From the NCBI GenBank assembly GCA_963575745.1, contig CAUYUJ010019254.1, forward strand, positions 1-64,000: a stretch of 64,000 bases of DNA. The letters are read 5' to 3'. Made by a program: the position numbers and the translations under genes. Of the stretch, positions 11,455-21,837 are shown in pieces. This stretch comes from Prorocentrum cordatum (taxonomy: Eukaryota > Sar > Dinophyceae > Prorocentrales > Prorocentraceae). The stretch's first letter is position 1; the number at the start of each line of letters is the position of its first letter. The notes beneath the pieces are model-generated. The model saw nothing but the letters and a program-made list of their open reading frames with translations. It searched no databases and was not told the origin of the DNA.

Positions 11455-12475
11455 GGTCGTTGGGACGGCCAAGATGGCCCAAGACATCTCCAAGAGCGAA
11501 AAGGCGAGAAACACACAAAACATTGATTTTACCTAGGTTTTGGAAGGATTTTGGCCTCTCGGGGGGGCCCAAGAGGCGCTTCGAGGCACTCCTGAAGGGC
11601 AACCCTAATTGAAGCCCCCCCCTTCTTTGATAGATCTCCCCCAAGATGGCCCCAAGAGCGCCCCGAAGGCTCCCAAGAGCGCCCCAAGAGCGCCCCAAGA
11701 GGGCCCCGAGAGACCCCAAGAGGCCCCCAAGAAGCCTCTAAGAGGCTGCCAAGAGACCCCCAAGAGGCCCCAAGAGAGTTCAAGATGGCCCAAGACGGCT
11801 CCAAGAGCGAAAAGGCGAGAAAGCAACAAACAATGATTTTACTTAGGTTTTGGAAGGATTTTGGCCTCTTGGGGGGCCCAAGAGGCGACTCGAGGCACTC
11901 TAGAGGGGCAACGCTAATTGGGGACCCCCTCTTCTTTGATCGATCTCCTCCAAGATGGCCCCAAGAGCGCCCCGAAGGCTCCCAAGAGCGCCCCAAGAGC
12001 GCCCCAAGAGCGCCCCAAGAGGCCCCAAGAGGCGCCCAAGAGGCCTCCAAAAGGCTCCCAAGAGACCTCCAAGAGGCCCAAGAGGCTCCCAAGACGGCCC
12101 AAGACGGCTCCAAGAGCGAAAAGGCGAGAAAACACAAAACATTGATTTTACCTAGGTTTTGGAAAGATTTTGGCCTCAAGAAGGGCCCAAGAAGCGATTC
12201 GAGGCACTCTAGAGGGGCAGCGCTAATTGAGGACCCCCCCTTCTTTGATAGATCTCCTCCAAGATGGCCCCAAGAGCGCGTCGAAAGCTCCCAAGAGCGC
12301 CCCAAGAGCGCCCCAAGAGAGCTCCAAGAGGCCCCAAGAGGCCCCCAGGAGGCCTCCAAGAGGCCCCCAAGAGACCCCCAAGAGGCCACAAGAGGCTCCC
12401 CGAGATACGCAAGAGGCCCCCGGGACCGCCAAGAGGCTCCAAAGACGGCCCAAGAGGCCCCCAAGCTCGCCATTG
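11455..12475. repeat. CCAAGAGG satellite, three ~308-bp units
   Basis: Three units begin at about 11510, 11820 and 12128. Each has a unique-looking head (CTAGGTTTTGGAAGGATTTT, then CGAGGCACTC, then TTCTTTGAT.GATCTCC) followed by many 9-bp steps of CCAAGAGGC, CCAAGAGCG and similar. Long frames (GASWG/GPSWG on minus, PRAPQE on plus) reflect the 9-bp step. Related arrays lie at 37200-38560 and 52691-53270. Confidence 0.85.
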
Positions 12476-12690
12476 TCCTCCTCCTCCTCCTCTTTTTCTT
12501 CCTCCTCCCTCCTCCCCCTCCCCCTCCTCCTCCTCCTCCTCCTCCTCCTCCTCCTTTTCCTTTTCCTCCTTCTCGTCCTCCTCGTCCTCGCAGTCCTCCA
12601 TCTCCTCCTCCTTATCTTCCTCCTCCTCCTCCTCCTGCTCCTCCTCCTGCTCCTCCTCTTCCTCCTCCTACTCCTACGACGACGGCTCCT
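12476..12690. repeat. TCC triplet repeat
   Basis: Imperfect TCC/CTC run with CCC and TTC variants, directly continuing from the satellite at 11455-12475. Confidence 0.9.
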
Positions 12691-12825
12691 CCTACATCCT
12701 CCCCCTCTTGGGGTATATGGCGGCTCACCCCGCCCTTTGTTCTTCTGCATGCTCCCCCGCTTCCCTCATAACCTCCACTCCCCTGGGACTCATTTCTGGA
12801 CGGGCTGGTGGGGATACGCGAAGCG

Positions 12826-12970
12826 TCTAGAATTCCTCGTTCCCGCCGTGCGCAAATCCCCTAATGAAATTAAACCGCTTTACTTGCACAGGATTCTTTC
12901 TACAGTGATGTCCGTTGCAGCTGCAATATCACTACATTTTGGGAGTCTCAGGGGGGTTTCCTGGCCTCAT
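12826..12970. repeat. Dispersed repeat 'TTGCACAGG', copy 1
   Basis: Contains AATTCCTCGTT, GCGCAAATCCCCT, CTTGCACAGGATTCTTTCTA and ATATCACTACATTTTGGGAG. It is near-identical to 15012-15140, and an inverted fragment lies at 16012-16045. Confidence 0.75.
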
Positions 12971-13099
12971 TCTGGGGATGGCGCGCTGAGCCCTGGAGAA
13001 CCTGCGGACAGCCACGTCCGAGATTGAGGAGCAATATTCATTTCGCGGGGTTGGTGGGGGGAGCGCACCATTGCACACGGGGGGCGTACCACTGTACTC

Positions 13100-13440
13100 G
13101 CCACAGCCTGGTGGCGGAGGTGGTGGTGGTGTTTGTGGCGGGTGTGGCGGCAGCAGTGGCGGCTGCGGTGGTGGCAGCATTGGTGGGGGCGGCGGTTTTT
13201 GTCGCCGCGTTGTTGGTAGGGGTGCCGCATGGGCGGCGGCGTTGGCGGTGGTGGTGTTGGCGGCGGCGGCGGCGGTGGGGATCGCGGCCGCCGCTGGGGC
13301 CGCGCAGTCTTAGTCGTAGTCGTAGTCGCAGTGGCAATAGTAGTAGTAGTAGCAGTAGCAGTGGTGGCAGCAGTAGTAGCAGTAGTAGTAGTAGCAGTAG
13401 TAGTAGTAGCAGTAGTAGTAGTAGTAGTAGTAGTGTAGTT

Positions 13441-13477
<37 letters not shown>

Positions 13478-13658
13478 TAGGAATCGCAGTCGTAGTCGCA
13501 GTAGTAGTCGTAGTCGTAGTCGTAGTGGTAGTAGGAGTAGTAGTAGTACTAGTAGTAGTAGTAGTGGTAGTTGTAGTAGCAGTAGTAGTGGTAGTGGTGC
13601 TAGCACTAGTAGTAGTAGTAGCATTGGTGGTAATAGTGGTGGTCGCAGTGGAAGTCGC

Positions 13659-13705
<47 letters not shown>

Positions 13706-13770
13706 CAGTAGTAATAGTAGTGGTAGTAGTAGCGGTGGTGGTAGTAGTAGTAGTAGTAGTAGCAGCAGTG

Positions 13771-13825
<55 letters not shown>

Positions 13826-13998
13826 TAGTATTAGCCGTAGTCGTAGTCGCTGTCGTAGTGGTAGTAGGAGTAGTAGTAGTACTAGTAGTAGTAGTAGTAG
13901 TGGTAGTTGTAGTAGCAGTAGTAGTGGTAGTGGTGCTAGTACTAGTAGTAGTAGTAGGTAGCATTGGTGGTAATAGTGGTGGTCGCAGTAGAAGTCGC

Positions 13999-14031
<33 letters not shown>

Positions 14032-14095
14032 AGTAGTGGTAGTAGTAGTAGTAGTAGTAGTAGTTGTAGCAGTAGTAGTAGTAGTAGTAGCAGCA

Positions 14096-14127
<32 letters not shown>

Positions 14128-14180
14128 GGCAGTAGTAGTAGTAGTAGTGGTAGTAGCATTAGCCGTAGTCGTAGTCGCTG
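13100..14180. repeat. GGC/GTG-rich lead-in and ~850-bp AGT triplet repeat
   Basis: A GGT/GGC-rich section (13100-13310) runs into AGT/TAG triplets with GGT, CGT and CAGT variants (13310-14180). A roughly 110-bp internal block (TAGTCGCTGTCGTAGTGG and neighbours) is duplicated, showing growth by block duplication as well as slippage. Poly-Ser, poly-Val and poly-Thr frames are artefacts. Confidence 0.9.
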
Positions 14181-14187
14181 TCAAAAG

Positions 14188-14196
<9 letters not shown>

Positions 14197-14247
<51 letters not shown>

Positions 14248-15011
14248 CCCCGTGACCCTGCGCGCCCCGCGAGGACTGACCTCAGGCCTTGACCATAGGC
14301 CGCGGGGTCGGATGTCTCTGGGGGGTTGTGGCGTTGGCGCTGCGGTCGCTGGTTGGGGCTGGAGAGGTTCTGGGGGCTGCGGCGTTGGCGCTGCGAGCGC
14401 GGGGGCGCTGGGTGCCTCGAACTAGTGGCAGCGGCAGCGGCCGGGCCCGTGGCGGCGGGGCAGCCAGTGGCACTGGGGGCGGCTGTGGTGTTGGTGGCGG
14501 CGGCGTATGGGGCGGATAGCGGGGGGCGTGGCCGCGGCAGCGGTGAAGCAGCGGCGGCGGCGGCGACAGTGGTAGGGTGGAATTGGTATTTGGGGCGAAG
14601 GGCGCTGGCCGCGGCGGTGGTAGTGGCTGTGGCGCGCCGCGGGGCAGGCGTGTGTGGTGGCAGAGGCTGAGGCGGGCGCAGTCGCGCAGGCGGGGTAGCA
14701 GTGGGGGGGGGGGGGGGGGCTGGCTGCTGGTGCAGCAGTGGCAGCAGCGGCGGCGCCGGCGGGCGTGGCTGGCAATGCCAGAGGCAGCGGCAGGGGTGGC
14801 GGCGGTTTTTTGAGTTTGAGTCAGGGCGCGGACAGCTGTGACAGCTGAGCGGCGGTTGCGGCGGCATTCGCAGTAGTGGCAGTGGCAGCGGCAGCCGCGG
14901 CGGCCGTGCTTGTGGGGGCCTCAAGGCTTTGGAGGCACAACAGAGGATCGCAAATTGAGATTTCTTGGCTCTGCGCAGGGCGCCCCAGCACGGCGCTCAT
15001 GTGCCTGAATT
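14197..15011. repeat. Duplicated block, copy 2
   Basis: The same elements as 10741-11345 in the same order: (GA)n (14197-14244), CCCCGCGAGGACTGACCTCA, a GC-rich section, and GGCCGTGCTTGTGGGGGCCT with tail ending near 15011. It is longer than copy 1 because of extra GGCGGC-rich sequence in the middle. It runs directly into copy 2 of the TTGCACAGG repeat. Confidence 0.75.
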
Positions 15012-15140
15012 CCTCGTTGCGCGCGTGTGCAAATCCCCTGATGACATTAAACTGCTTTACTTGCACAGGATTCTTTCTACAGTGATTTCCATTGCAGTTG
15101 CAATATCACTACATTTTGGGAGTCTCAGGGGGGCTTTCTG
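15012..15140. repeat. Dispersed repeat 'TTGCACAGG', copy 2
   Basis: Matches 12826-12970 almost base for base from ATTCCTCGTT to GTCTCAGGGGGG, with a few substitutions. Its position directly after block copy 2 indicates that composite blocks have moved together. Confidence 0.75.
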
Positions 15141-15285
15141 GCCCCATTCTCCGCAATTTCAAAGAAGCCCTGTCGAGGTTGTGGGCTGCACGGAGTGGGG
15201 CGCGCCTTCTGTGGAGGCAGGGTTCGCCTCCACAGGGGCCAGGGCCACAAAATGAACGATATCGACGGGGCGATCTGGTCATCTC

Positions 15286-15350
15286 GACTGCATGGCCTGA
15301 CCGATAAGGCGTTAGGACAGAATCTGCACTTCACAGGCTCAAATCCCAGT
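15286..15350 (+). other. tRNA-Arg-like pseudogene or SINE head
   Basis: TGGCCTGACCGATAAGGC resembles the D-arm of tRNA-Arg (stem GCC/GGC). About 35 bases later GGCTCAAATCC matches the pol III B box at 10 of 11 positions. The anticodon stem does not pair, the T-stem is largely broken and no acceptor stem is clear, so it is not a functional tRNA. A SINE relic is the best alternative. Confidence 0.35.
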
Positions 15351-15410
15351 AGTACTTCTTGCAGGTCTCAGTTGGAAAAACATAGATTCGGAAAATTTTT
15401 CTGGCCCCTT

Positions 15411-15650
15411 GAGCTAATCTCCTTGAAAAACTGCGGGCATTTTTTTCTCTGCCCGCACTTCGAAGGGGGGCGGGCATTTTTTTCCGGCCCGCAGAGCTAA
15501 TCTCGTTGGAAAACTGCGGGCAGTTTTTTTCCTGCCCGCATTTCGATTGCCCAGAGGCGGCAGGGGGGCGCGGGCACTTTTTTTCCGGCCCGCAGAGCTA
15601 ATCTCCTTGAAAATTGCGGGCATTTTTTTTTCGCGCCCACAGTTCGATTG
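15411..15650. repeat. Tandem hairpin units with T7-T9 loops
   Basis: Three units begin GAGCTAATCT at 15411, 15494 and 15595 (83 and 101 bp apart). Each contains TGCGGGCA followed by a T-run and then TGCCCGCA, giving a 7-8-bp GC stem with a T-rich loop. A second CGGGCA…GGCCCGCA pair follows. The structure superficially looks like rho-independent terminators, but the eukaryotic context makes that reading unlikely. It is better described as a stem-loop minisatellite. Confidence 0.75.
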
Positions 15651-15879
15651 CCCCGAGGGGATTGGGGCGTCTGCGCCCCTGTAGCCTCCATAGAGCCAAG
15701 GCCTTGGCGGATTTGAGGCTTGCGAGGAGGCCCTGGGACGATGGCGCCAGGGCGCTTAGGGCCTCATGGCCTTCACTCCTGGGAATTTGCCGGGAGCCTG
15801 TTTCTCGGAATCTGCTGGTAATGTAGTGAAATGACACAATTCAGTGGAATGGAGCAGGCGGAATATGCCCAACCCTCCC

Positions 15880-15960
15880 AGATAAAATGATGTTAATGTA
15901 GTGAAATGGGGCATCCATGTTCTCACTATCTGACCTTCTTGGGTTCAATTCCTGGTGGGG
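15880..15960 (+). other. SINE-like element with pol III A and B boxes, copy 1
   Basis: TAGTGAAATGG (15899-15909) fits the A-box consensus TRGYNNANNGG at every position, and GGTTCAATTCC (15942-15952) fits the B-box consensus GGTTCRANTCC at every position. They start 43 bases apart, normal for an internal pol III promoter. A second A-box-like TAGTGAAATGA lies at 15823. Copy 2 at 17385-17455 has the same boxes and spacing. No full tRNA fold is seen. Confidence 0.55.
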
Positions 15961-16094
15961 CCTGAGCAGCCTACATGAAGGGATGTGTTCTAGCGATGCC
16001 ATTGTCATTGCGGGGGAAATCACTGTAGAAAGGATTCTGTGCAAGCAAGGCCGTTTACATGTATTTAGAGCTTTGCATACTCAGGAATTCTGAA

Positions 16095-17330
16095 ATTTAA
16101 AATTGCCACCGCCCCCATTGCGAAAGCCACCGCCACCGCTGCCGCCGCGGCCGCCAAGCCAACCCTGCCGCTGCCTCTGGCATTGCCAACCAGGCCCACC
16201 ACCGCCGCTGCTGCTGCGCCGACAGCCACCACCCCCCCACCCCCACCCCAGCGCGACCCAGCCATCCACCGCCACTATCCAGCAAGCAAGCAAACGCGCC
16301 TGCCCCAGGCACGCCGCAGCCAATACCATCACCGCGGCCACCGCCCCCCCCCCCTCCCGCCCCCCGCCCAGCATTGCCCCACCACTATCGCTGTCCCCGC
16401 CGCTGCTGTTGCCGCCCCACCAAAGGCACCGCCGCCCACACCGCGATCGCTCCCACTGCCACTGGCTGCCCAGCCGCCACCACCTCGGCCGCCGCTTGTT
16501 TGAAGCACCCAGCGCCGCGGCTCCCAGTACCTTTTCAGCCCCCACAGCGGCCGCGCTCGCCGCAGCCGCTGTTGTCGCCACTGCCACCGCCCATGCAAAG
16601 CCACTACCAACACTGCGGCGACCACGGCCGCCCCCCCCCCCCTCGCGGCTGCGCCCACCGTTGCTGCCGCACTGCCACCGCGCACACAACCGCTACCCCC
16701 GCCACCGCTGCCGCCGCGGCCGCCAACCCTGCCGCTGCCTCTGGCATTTCCAACCGGGCCCACCACCGCCGCCGCTGCTGCGCCGACAGCCACGACCCCC
16801 CGCCGCACCCCCACCCCCCCCCCAGCGCGACCCAGCCCCGCCGCCACTATCCAGCAAGCAAGCAAACGCGCCTGCCCCAGGCACGCCGCAGCCAATACCA
16901 TCACCGCGGCCACCGCCCCCCCCCGGCCCCCGCCCAGCATTGCCCCACCACTATCGCTGTCCCCACCGCTGCTGCTGCCGCCCCCGCAAAAGGCACCGCC
17001 GCCCACACCACGATCACTCCCACTGCCACTGGCTGCCCAGCCGCCACCACCTCGGCCGCTGCTTGTTTGAAGCACCCAGCGCCGCGGCTCCCAGACCTTC
17101 TCAGCCCCCCACAGCGGCCGCGCTCGCCGCCGCCGCTGTTATCGCCACTGCCACCGCCCATGCAGAAAGCCACTAACAACACTGCGGCGACCACAGCCGC
17201 CGCTCCGCCCCCCCTCCCCCCCCCTCACGGCTGCGTTCACCGTTGCCGCCGCACTGCCACCGCGCAAGCCACCGCTACCCCCGCCACCACCACCACCACA
17301 ACGACGACGACGACCACCACCACCACTACT
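16095..17330. repeat. Tandem duplication of a ~570-bp GC-rich block
   Basis: Two copies (about 16130-16700 and 16703-17272) share ATCCAGCAAGCAAGCAAACG (16275 and 16848) and GTTTGAAGCACCCAGCGCC (16499 and 17067), giving an offset near 570 bp. Reverse-complemented, parts of it (GGCAATGCCAGAGGCAGCGG) match the blocks at 10741-11345 and 14197-15011, so this is an inverted relative of those. Alanine/proline-rich frames are compositional. Confidence 0.75.
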
Positions 17331-17384
17331 AGAATAGGGGACGTGCCATAGAATAGGGCAATCATATGCCCTCCTTCCCCTGTA

Positions 17385-17455
17385 TGTGCCGAATTGTAGT
17401 AAAATGGGGAATATTTCTTCCCATAATCTGACCTTCTTGGGTTCAATTCCTAATG
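17385..17455 (+). other. SINE-like element with pol III A and B boxes, copy 2
   Basis: TAGTAAAATGG (17398-17408) and GGTTCAATTCC (17441-17451) again fit the A- and B-box consensuses fully, with the same 43-base spacing as the copy at 15880. The interval shares ATCTGACCTTCTTG with copy 1. Flanks diverge quickly on both sides. Confidence 0.55.
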
Positions 17456-17639
17456 GTGCCTAGGGTTTCCAGCGAGCTGCGGATTGCCCGTGCGCCTCCC
17501 ACCCCCTGGGGGAAACCGGAGCTTCGTGGGGGCTGGGCTGGCTCTGGTGGGGCGGGCCTGCAGGGGCTGGGCGCGGCCCTGAGGCAGGCGCGGGGCCACG
17601 CATCTGGAAGCAGAAGCGGGGGCAACGCAAACAAAAGAC

Positions 17640-17735
17640 AAAAAACCATCGAACAGCCGGGCTTGTAAGACCACGCCCGGCAAAAGAGCAAACCAAAACG
17701 TCGACCTCCCGGCCTTGTAAGACCACGCCCGGCAT
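17640..17735. repeat. Paired CTTGTAAGACCACGCCCGGC motifs
   Basis: CTTGTAAGACCACGCCCGGC occurs twice about 56 bp apart (17664 and 17715). Its reverse complement, CGGGCGTGGTCTTACAAGG, sits at 10681 at the end of the first GCTAT array. Both places join the motif to a GCTAT array, but the motif orientation relative to the array is opposite. Confidence 0.7.
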
Positions 17736-18100
17736 ATGATATGATGCGCTATGCGATGCTATGCTGTGCTATGCTGTGCTATGCTAAGCAGTGCTATGCT
17801 ATGCTATGCTATGCTGCGCTCTGCTATGCTATGATATGCGATGCTATGCTGAGCTATGTTATGCTATGCTATACTATGTTGTGCTAATGCTGCGCTGCGC
17901 TATGCTGCGCTAAGCTAAGGTAAGCTAAGCTATGCTAAGCTAAGCTAAGCTAGGTTAGGCTAAGCTAAGCTAAGCCAAATTAAGCTAAGCTAAGCTAAGA
18001 TGAGATACGCTAAGCTAAGCTAAGCTAAGCTAGGCTAGACAAAGCTAAGCTAAGCTAAGCTAAGATGAGATAAGCTAAGCTAAGCTAAGCCAAGCTAAGC
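17736..18100. repeat. Pentanucleotide array switching from GCTAT to GCTAA
   Basis: GCTAT units (17736-17890) pass into GCTAA units (about 17890-18100) with a short GCTGC-rich transition. The GCTAA part includes a roughly 70-bp higher-order repeat marked by AAGATGAGATA (17998 and 18062). Confidence 0.85.
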
Positions 18101-18472
18101 TGGGCGAACCCAGGGGACGTAACTGGGGGAACCGCGGGGAGGATCCTGGGGGAACCGCGGGGCGGATGCCGGGGCAACCGCCCGGGGCGGGGAACACTGC
18201 CCGGCCCCTCTAAGCTCTAGGGTAAGAACCCTTCTAGGCAGAGCCCAGGTAGGGAATAAAACGCACATGCGCACATGCCGCAGAGTCGAAACATCGGAGG
18301 AGGAGGGAGGGACAAATGAGCAGGAAAGAGAAATGAGGGGAGAAGAGAGGGGAATGAAGGAAGCTAATGCGGCTAGCACTCGAACTGAAACACCATACCC
18401 GCCCCATAAAGGATGCGGCATGATATAACACCCATCCAACGCAAGGATGGGGCCAGCGCTCCGGTAATGTAC
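18101..18472. other. No gene; short GGGGGAACCGCGGGG repeats
   Basis: Three imperfect copies of GGGGGAACCGCGGGG occur at 18125-18185. The rest is anonymous, with one CACATGCGCACATGCCGC motif near 18262 of the GCACATGC family. Confidence 0.5.
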
Positions 18473-18870
18473 ATCATGCGAGGATGTCTCAGGCGAAAAG
18501 GGCCTGACCACCTGAGCGCAAGGCATCTCGGAACCCAGAGTTGTGAGGATGTCTCAGGCGAAAGTGGCTGGACCACCATAGAGCAGGGCATCTCCGAGGT
18601 CAGAGTTGCGGGGATGCCGCAGGCGAAAGTGGATGGGTCACCTGAGCTCAGGGCATCTCCGAGGCCAGAGTTGCGGAGTTGTCTCAGGCGACAGTGGCCT
18701 GACCACCTCAGCGCAGGGCATCTCGAACCCAGAGTTGAGAGGATGCTTCACGCGAAAATAGCCAGGCCACCATGTGACACGGCATCTCGGAGGTCAGCGC
18801 TGCGAGAATGCCTCAAGCCAAAGTGGCCCCACCACAGTAGGGCACGGCATCTCCGAGGCCAGAGCCTGAC
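18473..18870. repeat. 61-bp tandem repeat, about 6.5 units
   Basis: Each unit reads roughly GAGGATGTCTCAGGCGAAA, GTGGCCTGACCACC, CAGGGCATCTCCGAGG and CCAGAGTTG. Units differ by scattered substitutions, and no unit looks recently duplicated. No promoter or gene is supported. Confidence 0.85.
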
Positions 18871-18959
18871 TGCCGCGGGAAACTTTGGGACTCCCCCTCA
18901 GGCCCCGAAGGTCTCGAAGCGCTGAAGGCCCTTGTAGTAGGGAGCCCTGAAAATTCCGA

Positions 18960-19455
18960 GAACGCATGTGCGCGCATGTGCATCGGCATGTGCGAGCATG
19001 TGCGGGCGCGGGAACCAGCGCGTGTGCGTGCATGTGCGGGCCCGCGCTGTCGTCCGCAGGGGGGGGGACACATGCGAGTGCGTGCATGTGCCACTGGCCG
19101 ATCTGCGAGTTCCGCACATGTTCCGCATGTGCGGGCATGTACGTGCATGTGCACCGGCATGTGCGAGCATGTGCGGGCGCGGGATTCAGCGCATGTGCGT
19201 GCATGTGCCATTGACCGATCAGCGACGTTCGCACAAGTTCCGCATGTGCGGGCACGCGCGTCGGCATGCGCGGGCATGTGCGTTACAACGCATGCAGCAC
19301 AACCCAAAGCACATAACCCCGCACATGCCCGGGCACGCGCGCACAATCAAACATTCATCGAAAAGCGCCCGCACATGCCGGGCACATGCCTGGCACATGC
19401 TGCGCAAATGCACGCACATGCCCGCGCAAAAACGGCCGCACATACCCACCCAGGG
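18960..19455. repeat. GCATGTGCG array with orientation switch
   Basis: GCATGTGCG/GCATGTGCGGG units dominate from 18960 to about 19285. From about 19290 to 19455 the units are the reverse complement, GCACATGCCCG. A roughly 170-bp higher-order block (CATCGGCATGTGCGAGCATG and after) is repeated at 18983 and 19153. Ala/Cys/Met-rich frames on both strands follow from the unit. Confidence 0.8.
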
Positions 19456-21671
19456 ATATAGAAGTGAGTGCGGTGTAATTCTCACCGACGTGCCGAGCAC
19501 CCCCATCGGAACCAAGAGCCCGAGCTGCCAAAGCGAGGACGCGCCAGCATGTATGGGGAATGTGTGCATGACCGATGGCGCTGCCAGCGATGCTTCAAGA
19601 ACTTTCGATCTCAGCTCCTCCCGCCCCCCAGGGGTTGTCCTGGCGATAAGACGGGGTGGGATTTCGGGGAGATGGAGCGCCTCGGTCATTTCGTTGTAGG
19701 GCTGCCGTGCGACAGGGGAGAGACGCCCCATATCTGCTCGACAGGTGCTTGCGTTTGCGGCTCTTGATATTTGAAGAAGTCCAGCACATCGGGCAAGTGT
19801 GTGCCCAAGTTGATTGACGTCCCAGAAATACAGCAGGTGGAAGAGGGTTTTGAGGCCTGCGCCCGAACCACCGCTCGACGATTCGGGTGGACTCGAGCGG
19901 GCCACGCGGCGAACACGACGAATGCCACGCACACTGCAACAAAAGCGCTGCGCGCCCGCTGCGCGTGCTTCCATCCCCTGCAGATGTCGCCGGCTCGCCT
20001 GTACATGTGTTTTGTGGTGTGCTCGGCGTGCGTGCATTCCTGAAATGGCAACTGCAGTTCGAGCTCATCTGGTTCCCCAGAAGCGTTCTTGGGGCTATCT
20101 GCAGTGGCAGTCCCCTTGGAGGGCTCTTAATCTCCTCACAGATCCACATGGTCCTCCTCCTCGTCCCTTATCCCTGCTGCTCCTCCTCCTCCTCCTCCTC
20201 CTCCTCCTCCTCCTCCTCCTCCTCTTCCTCCTTGCCGCCCCATCCGCCCCTCGCTCGCCTCCCCTGTCCCAAACAAATGGCATCCTCGTCCTGCTCTTTC
20301 CCGTCTTCCATCCCTCCAGCGTCAGCTCAGCTCGGCGGCCCTCGGCCGCTTCGAGCATGCGCCATCGGCAACCATCGGCCGCTGTCCCTACTCTTGCTCG
20401 TCCTCTTCCTCGTCCTCTTCACTGCTCCTCCTCCCCTGTCACCCCTCCCCTCCCTCCTCTCATCCTTCCTCCCTCCCTGCTCCACCGTCATCATCAGCAT
20501 CCTCTCTCCTACGTCATCTTCCTGGTCTCCCTGCCTTCGCAAACATGAGGCGATCGAAACAGCGACAGGCATCCAACGCAGTGGATGACCACTGGGACAG
20601 TACGAACAGTGCGTGAGGACGACGGGGGAAGGACTGCCCCGCGAGTCCTCCCTTCCTCCTCCTCCTCCTCCTCCTCCTCCTCCTCCTCCTGGACGGGGGG
20701 GCGGGGGGTGTTTCGAAAGATGCCAGCACTTCCTGTTCTTCCTCCACCCCATTTGAAAAGGCACAGGCGGAATGGCTATATTGCCTCCTGTATCATGCTC
20801 GCGGACTTCTTGAGTATCTCGCCGAGAGCGGATCGGGAACGGCGAGTGGGGGGGCTAAAGAGATACGTGAACTCAAACGTTAACTTCACGATGCAAGACA
20901 GGGATGCACGACCCTTCGACGTCTATGCAAGACCCCAAGTCCCAGAGCGCGTAAGGACCGAAGCAACCCTTGCAGAAGCACTCCGTTGTTGAACGTATGC
21001 TTGTCTGTAGACTCCAGAGGGTAAGGGATGATAAGGGGGCGGGCGAAGAGGAGGTGGCGGGAACAGGAAAGCAGGGACAGCAGAGGTCGAGAGGAGGAGG
21101 ATCACACAGAGCAAAAAGAGGCCGCTGCAAAGGCGAGGGGTCGGGTTTGCCACGGCGGGGATGAGAGTGCAATGGGGAAGGCCCTCTGACATCCGACATC
21201 GTGAAACACAAATCAATCGTCCTTGAAAACTCGGCCAGAAATGTCGACCCAACCCGTCTGCACCAATCGAGCTGGATCGATCCGTCAGCGCCCTGGGGCA
21301 CGAAACGGGGCAGAAGCGCCCGTGGCAGTTTTTTTCACGACGCCCGCACCCAAGGGTGCCCTCTTCTGCTCCAATGCCTTCCCTTCCTTCTACGCACACC
21401 AGCAGGACAACATTAAGATTTAGGGCACACTGTCACACCTCGACCACTCGACCTAGGCGAAGGAGAATTCGCAAAACATGTGAATAGTTCTGCGACTTAG
21501 GGATGACGCTGACTCCGCACATACATTCGAGACTCCTGTCCATCCGAATGATAATTCTTAGTGTCTCACACGTTGAAAAATGTAGTGGTCAACGGTGCCT
21601 CCTACGTCCATTTGTGCCAGACAGCATGATTGCCGAGACGACGTATTCGGCCAATCTGCTCGCATGGAATA
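19456..21671. other. No recognisable gene; short TCC runs
   Basis: Anonymous sequence with TCC runs at 20172-20232 and 20648-20692. A minus-strand frame at about 19450-20037 looks moderately protein-like but contains no motif I recognise, and its downstream half translates the GCATGTGC array. No promoter, tRNA or retroelement domain is supported. Confidence 0.4.
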
Positions 21672-21835
21672 CAGTCAACCCGTATCATAAGGACGCATGA
21701 TGAGGATGCAAGGGCCTTGGAAGGCCATGTCGAAGCTTTTCGAGCGGGGCCCAACCAGCGACAGTGGCCAAGGATGGGCCGAGATGCAAGGGTACCCTTG
21801 GAAAGGATGTCCATTCTTACTGTGCGGGTTGACCG
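21672..21835. mobile_element. Mariner-type MITE, family B, copy B (best preserved)
   Basis: 164 bp, starting CAGTCAACCCGTATCATAAG and ending CTTACTGTGCGGGTTGACCG. It is flanked by TA at 21670-21671 and TA at 21836-21837. The two ends are inverse over about 24 bp with a few, mostly transition, differences. This copy defines the family borders. It is non-coding. Confidence 0.85.
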
Positions 21836-21837
21836 TA

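Noticed and set aside
13024-14292. A 422-codon Val/Ser-rich frame and its Thr-rich antisense partner
   Set aside because: Both are readings of the AGT array.
15411-15650. Rho-independent terminators
   Set aside because: The stem followed by a T-run is in the loop rather than after the stem, the units are tandem, and the genome is eukaryotic.
18826-18842. A spliced-leader-like string GCCACTTTGGCTTGAGG on the minus strand
   Set aside because: It is a unit variant of the 61-bp array and its resemblance comes from the repeat consensus GCCTCAGGCGAAAGTGGC.
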